DNA of 40,344 bases from Alicyclobacillus acidiphilus NBRC 100859 (GTDB lineage: Bacteria; Bacillota; Bacilli; Alicyclobacillales; Alicyclobacillaceae). The notes under the pieces are model-generated. The model was given only the letters and a program-made list of their open reading frames with translations, was not told the origin of the DNA and searched no databases. Positions 37,388-40,344 of the stretch are shown piece after piece (the first letter of the stretch is position 1; every line of letters begins with the position of its first letter). The stretch spans positions 1 through 40,344 of the forward strand of contig NZ_BCQI01000028.1 of NCBI RefSeq assembly GCF_001544355.1. Direction: 5' to 3'. The position numbers were made by a program, and so were the translations under genes.

Positions 37388-37476
37388 TCAGTTCCAACAA
37401 CGCCCAAAATAATCCCTGACCATTCTTATCCATCGCTTTTCCGTACGTTTTGGAAACGAGGCAGGGGGGCGTCAAC

Positions 37477-38733
37477 GTGAGCTTGTATCGCAAATGGACA
37501 CGGGATTTCGCGCGTGCACCGCGCGCCGTCAATCGACAGCCTGACGGATTCAATCGCAAATCAGGCGGACAGCCTGTACGCTGGCTGGCAACTGTCGCGA
37601 TTTCCGCATTGTTTGGTTCGTCGGTGGCCGCCTGGGGTGTGCACGCCGCCGCAAACGGTCGTGAGGCCAGCGCTGTCGTGCCGCCGCATCACGCGGATCA
37701 GGCGATGGACGCTTTGCCAGTCGTTCAAGTGTCGAGCGATGTGACGCGCGCGGTTCACCGAGTTGAACCCGACGTGGTAGGCGTTGAGAACTATCAACTC
37801 GTCTCGAACTTCTTTTCGCAGGAATCGAAACTGGAGGCCACAGGCATTGGCACGGGCGTGATGTTCTACAAGGACAATAAGACAGCGTATCTCGTGACCA
37901 ACAACCACGTCGTCGAAGGCGCGGCGAAAGTGGACATCGTTCGCGACTCAGGCAAACACTTCAACGCGCAAGTGGTCGGAACAGACCCATACACGGATCT
38001 GGCGGTGATCAAAGTGCCTGCGGACGTATTCAAAGGGGTCGATCCCGTCACCTTCGCCAACTCCGACGCCATCGAAGCGGGAGAACCCGCCATCGCGATT
38101 GGCACACCGCTGGGCCTAGACTTTGCGGACACGGTTACGAGTGGTATTGTGAGTGCAAAATCGCGCGTGATGCCTGTGCAGGATGAAGCCACGCAACAGA
38201 CTCTCGACTATCAGACGGTGATCCAGACGGACGCCGCCATCAACCCCGGCAACAGCGGGGGGCCGCTGGTCAACATCAACGGCGACGTGATCGGCATCAA
38301 CAGCAGTAAAATCGTTGCCCAAAACTTCGAAGGCATGGGATTCGCCATCCCTTCCAACGAAGTCAAGGTGGTCGCTCGCCAATTGATGCAGACTGGACAT
38401 GCGGTGCACCCGGCCATCGGGATCGAAGCCTATTCGCTGGCGTCCCTACCGCAGCAGATGTGGCCGGACGTACCAGTCGACTACGGCGTTTGGGTCAAAC
38501 GGGTGACCTCGCTGAAGACCAGAGCGGCAGGGTTGCGGCCGAACGACGTGATCGTGGCCATCAATGGCACGCCCATTCGCACCATTGCCGACTTGCGCAC
38601 GCAGATATTCGAAACGAAGCCGGGCGAAACCGCGCAACTGAAGGTATACCGCGGAGATCGACCCATCACGCTGAAAGTTCAGATTGGCGCCATGGACACA
38701 GAACGCACCACGGACCAAGCGGATTTGCCTTGA
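37477..38733 (+). CDS. htrA: Membrane-anchored serine protease HtrA (DegP/YycK)
   Basis: 418 residues. A basic cytoplasmic N-terminus, a membrane helix about 36-56 (WLATVAISALFGSSVAAWG), and a trypsin-like domain with catalytic His144 (TNNHVVEG), Asp174 (YTDLAVIKV) and Ser260 (NPGNSGGPL). A C-terminal PDZ domain starts about residue 312, with LRPNDVIVAINGTPI. Degrades or refolds misfolded proteins outside the membrane. GTG 37477 is chosen for GGGGGGC upstream; a TTG at 37450 is also in frame. Conserved neighbour at the end of the wal operon. Confidence 0.95.
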   Translation: MSLYRKWTRDFARAPRAVNRQPDGFNRKSGGQPVRWLATVAISALFGSSVAAWGVHAAANGREASAVVPPHHADQAMDALPVVQVSSDVTRAVHRVEPDVVGVENYQLVSNFFSQESKLEATGIGTGVMFYKDNKTAYLVTNNHVVEGAAKVDIVRDSGKHFNAQVVGTDPYTDLAVIKVPADVFKGVDPVTFANSDAIEAGEPAIAIGTPLGLDFADTVTSGIVSAKSRVMPVQDEATQQTLDYQTVIQTDAAINPGNSGGPLVNINGDVIGINSSKIVAQNFEGMGFAIPSNEVKVVARQLMQTGHAVHPAIGIEAYSLASLPQQMWPDVPVDYGVWVKRVTSLKTRAAGLRPNDVIVAINGTPIRTIADLRTQIFETKPGETAQLKVYRGDRPITLKVQIGAMDTERTTDQADLP

Positions 38734-38788
38734 TGCTCGTCCGGCGCGGCAGGCAGGTCGATGCGCCAGCGAGGAATGCGGGGGAATT

Positions 38789-39268
38789 ATGCAAGTCGCT
38801 GTGATTGCTGTTGGACGCGTCAAAGAACGATATTGGACGGAGGCGCTTCGTGAATATGAGAAGCGCCTTTCGGCGTATGTGGATCTGACCATCCACGAAG
38901 TCGCCGACGAACCAGCACCCGAGACCATGTCCGACGCCGATCGGATGCAAGTGTTGAGGCGCGAGGGCGACAAGATCGAGAAACTCATCCGCCCGCGCGA
39001 CGGCATCATCCTGCTCGACATCGGCGGCAAAACCCTGTCTTCGGAAGCCTGGAGTGACACGTTCGCCGGTCTGCAGAGCGAAGGATTCGGCCGCTTGGTA
39101 TTCGTCATCGGCGGATCGAACGGCATCCATCCCGACATTCGCGCCAAAGCTCGCCTGCGCTGGAGCTTCGGCCCGATCACGCTGCCCCACCAGCTGGCCC
39201 GCGTTGTATTGCTGGAGCAACTGTACCGCGGCGTAAAGATACTGCGGGGGGAACCGTATCACAAGTAG
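38789..39268 (+). CDS. rlmH: 23S rRNA pseudouridine-1915 N3-methyltransferase RlmH
   Basis: 159 residues, SPOUT class. Begins MQVAVIAVGRVKERYW; SAM-binding elements are LLDIGGKTLSSE and FVIGGSNGIHPDIRAKA; the trefoil-knot C-terminus is SFGPITLPHQLARVVLLEQLYRG then EPYHK. Methylates pseudouridine 1915 in helix 69. ATG 38789 with GGGGG upstream. In staphylococci the 3' end of this gene (orfX) is the attachment site of SCC elements, and the last codons here keep that sequence. Confidence 0.97.
   Translation: MQVAVIAVGRVKERYWTEALREYEKRLSAYVDLTIHEVADEPAPETMSDADRMQVLRREGDKIEKLIRPRDGIILLDIGGKTLSSEAWSDTFAGLQSEGFGRLVFVIGGSNGIHPDIRAKARLRWSFGPITLPHQLARVVLLEQLYRGVKILRGEPYHK
39256..39268 (+). other. attB-like sequence at the 3' end of rlmH
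   Basis: GTATCACAAGTAG covers the final codons and stop. It matches the core RTATCAYAARTRR used by staphylococcal SCC cassettes. Much of this match follows from the conserved protein end (YHK-stop), so it shows potential for integration rather than proof of it. The sequence beyond is of markedly lower GC. Confidence 0.4.
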
Positions 39269-39412
39269 TGGTAAAGCAGAAGTTTGAATTGCGGGTGGAT
39301 GCGATGATGTTAACCATGCACAAGGGTGCTTAGCCACGTACTCCAGTCATGTGGAGTGCTGTGTGTCGCTCGTCAGAAGTTCCTGATATTATGCTACATA
39401 TACCTTGTTTTG

Positions 39413-39446
39413 AGGCTCAGGCGACGAATTTGCCTGAGCTTTCATT
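39413..39446 (+). terminator. Possible terminator downstream of rlmH
   Basis: GCTCAGGC (39415-39422) and GCCTGAGC (39432-39439) form an eight-pair stem extendable by two weak pairs, followed by TTTCATT. Between rlmH and here another hairpin, ACTCCA/TGGAGT, lies at 39340-39357 without a T-tract. Confidence 0.55.
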
Positions 39447-39467
39447 GTTGCGTAGTTTGTTCCCAGA

Positions 39468-39482
39468 TGAGGTTATACCTCA
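39468..39482. repeat. Perfect palindrome TGAGGT-TAT-ACCTCA
   Basis: A 15-base symmetric sequence with six-base arms in the low-GC tail. It could be an operator or a small hairpin; no adjacent promoter is convincing. A perfect TATAAT at 39604-39609 lies 120 bases downstream without a good -35. The stretch 39483-39749 has no gene I can support. Confidence 0.35.
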
Positions 39483-39749
39483 ATAACTACTGAAATTTGG
39501 TGCTCGGTAGCGAGTAACGGCGGCAAACCCATTTAATTTGTTGAGTATATAGCTGCAACGATGAATGGTTGTTGGTCGGGCATTATTGGAACTAAAAATA
39601 CTGTATAATCAAGGAAGAACCTCAGGATGCACCATCGTTTAGATGTTGAAACGTAGACGTTGGGTGTGTGGAAGTCGTGAATGAATATGCATTTTCCATG
39701 TGTTGATGTTATTCGGTTAACGGGCATGCTCAAGAGGACGGATATATAA

Positions 39750-39935
39750 ATGAAGATGTGGTTGTTGTGGTTGGTACTTGTCCTGATAGGAGTATTTTTT
39801 ATTGGATTGGCTGAAGTAGTGGTAAATAAAACAAAGGGAAAAAAGAACGTATCTTGGTTTGGAAGATTTGCTGGTGGGGTTCTTAAAGTGACAGCGAAGA
39901 TTATCGATGTCGTTACGTTCTTTTGGACTCCTTAG
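39750..39935 (+). CDS. Small membrane protein (61 aa), hypothetical
   Basis: ATG at 39750 with AGAGGACGG about ten bases upstream. An N-terminal membrane helix (residues 3-26, MWLLWLVLVLIGVFFIG in part) is followed by a basic stretch (NKTKGKKN) and a second amphipathic or hydrophobic region ending VVTFFWTP. Base composition is much more A+T rich than the core genes. Unrecognised; it could be an immunity-type or stress membrane peptide, but nothing here proves a role. Confidence 0.45.
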   Translation: MKMWLLWLVLVLIGVFFIGLAEVVVNKTKGKKNVSWFGRFAGGVLKVTAKIIDVVTFFWTP

Positions 39936-40088
39936 TCGGGTCTAAATGCGATACAAGGAATCGACTTCTTTTTCAGTTAACGGGCAGTTTAGTTCAGTAC
40001 GGGAACACGAAATTTGGAGCACGGACAGGATATCTGAATAAAACAACGAATACAATTGCATGGAATACGCAATGTCAGGAGGGTTTCT

Positions 40089-40199
40089 GTGCAAGTACCT
40101 TCGATTTTTGATGCGGCTGTTATCCAAGGGGGAAGTTTGCCCTTTTTTGGGTATTCAATTGCATACAAAGATCAGGGGATCGCACAGCGTTCTGACTAG
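40089..40199 (+). CDS. Candidate small peptide gene (36 aa), hypothetical
   Basis: A strong AGGAGGG (40077-40083) lies five bases before a GTG at 40089 that opens a 36-codon frame ending TAG at 40199. The product starts MQVPSIFDAAVIQGGSLPFF and ends IAQRSD; it has no clear membrane helix. A hairpin and a strong terminator follow within 70 bases, so a short transcript ending there is plausible. No family recognised. An overlapping frame (39923-40111) has no ribosome binding site. Confidence 0.4.
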   Translation: MQVPSIFDAAVIQGGSLPFFGYSIAYKDQGIAQRSD

Positions 40200-40201
40200 C
40201 T

Positions 40202-40268
40202 ACGCCTAATTAAGGCGTGTTTAAAATCGGAATACAAAGCACCTGATCACTGGTCAGGTGCTTTTTTG
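40202..40268 (+). terminator. Tandem hairpins with strong intrinsic terminator
   Basis: First hairpin ACGCCT/AGGCGT (40202-40218) followed by GTTT. Second, AAAGCACCTGA pairs with TCAGGTGCTTT (40236-40264) around a seven-base loop and runs into a T-tract to 40267. The second is one of the best terminators in the window and shows that a real transcript comes from the low-GC tail. Confidence 0.85.
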
Positions 40269-40299
40269 CGTTGAAAAGAGACAAAGGGGAGAGCATTCA

Positions 40300-40344
40300 A
40301 TGAAATTCAATACAACAATGTTGAAAAATAAAAATTTCTTATCT
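40300..40344 (+). CDS. Partial CDS running off the window end
   Basis: AAAGGGGAG (40283-40291) lies nine bases before an ATG at 40300; 15 codons are visible (MKFNTTMLKNKNFLS) and the frame is still open at the edge. The start of a polar, Lys/Asn-rich protein, very A+T rich. Function cannot be judged. Confidence 0.5.
   Translation, partial: MKFNTTMLKNKNFLS

Noticed and set aside
39586-39609. TTGGAA plus TATAAT as a promoter in the tail
   Set aside because: The spacer is only 12 bases, too short for a sigma-A promoter, though the TATAAT itself is perfect.
39923-40111. 62-codon frame overlapping the small peptide gene
   Set aside because: No ribosome binding site, overlaps two better-supported frames, and no recognisable features.

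Overview
This window is the replication-origin region of a spore-forming, Gram-positive Bacillales chromosome. Gene order runs gyrA-gyrB-recF-yaaA-dnaN-dnaA-oriC-rpmH-rnpA-yidD-yidC-jag-mnmE-mnmG-rsmG-noc-parA-parB, followed by the ychF-rpsF-ssb-rpsR, rplI-dnaB and walRKHIJ-htrA-rlmH blocks. Moderately high GC (rows sampled by eye at 52-63% in core genes), very frequent TTG/GTG starts, the sporulation gene yyaC, and Noc beside ParAB point to something like Alicyclobacillaceae. That family-level placement is inference; no database search was possible.

Left arm (557-10187, all minus strand, co-directional with leftward replication): a GNAT acetyltransferase and a previously overlooked 36-residue membrane peptide, then gyrA, gyrB, recF, yaaA, dnaN and dnaA. 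The origin is bipartite. One DnaA-box cluster with an AT-rich unwinding element lies between dnaA and dnaN (8557-8783). A larger DnaA-box field lies between dnaA and rpmH (10188-10597).

Right arm (10598-39268, all plus strand except yyaC): translation and membrane-insertion genes (rpmH, rnpA, yidD, yidC, jag), tRNA/rRNA modification (mnmE, mnmG, rsmG), and chromosome organisation (noc, parA, parB, with four parS-like sites at about 19.8, 19.9, 33.9 and 35.5 kb). An accessory-flavoured stretch follows with DUF554, DUF4446, yyaC, a CvpA-like membrane protein, an MscS channel, DUF951 and a YyaE-type molybdoenzyme. Then come ychF, the rpsF-ssb-rpsR operon with a candidate S6:S18-binding leader, a MazG-like gene, rplI, dnaB, an Arg-rich membrane protein of unknown function, and the WalRK cell-wall regulatory operon through htrA and rlmH. 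Usual neighbours missing from their familiar slots are remB (recF-gyrB), yybS/gdpP (before rplI) and purA (before walR).

Right tail (39269-40344): base composition drops sharply (sampled rows 33-42% GC), large genes stop, and there are short repeats, hairpins, three small or partial ORFs and a strong terminator. It starts exactly at the 3' end of rlmH, whose last codons match the attachment-site consensus used by staphylococcal SCC elements. This is the most likely place for an accessory element, which would continue beyond the window. I did not find a clearly new multi-gene system inside the window. The best leads are the unlisted small ORFs, the rpsF leader, the origin architecture and the rlmH-flanking tail.
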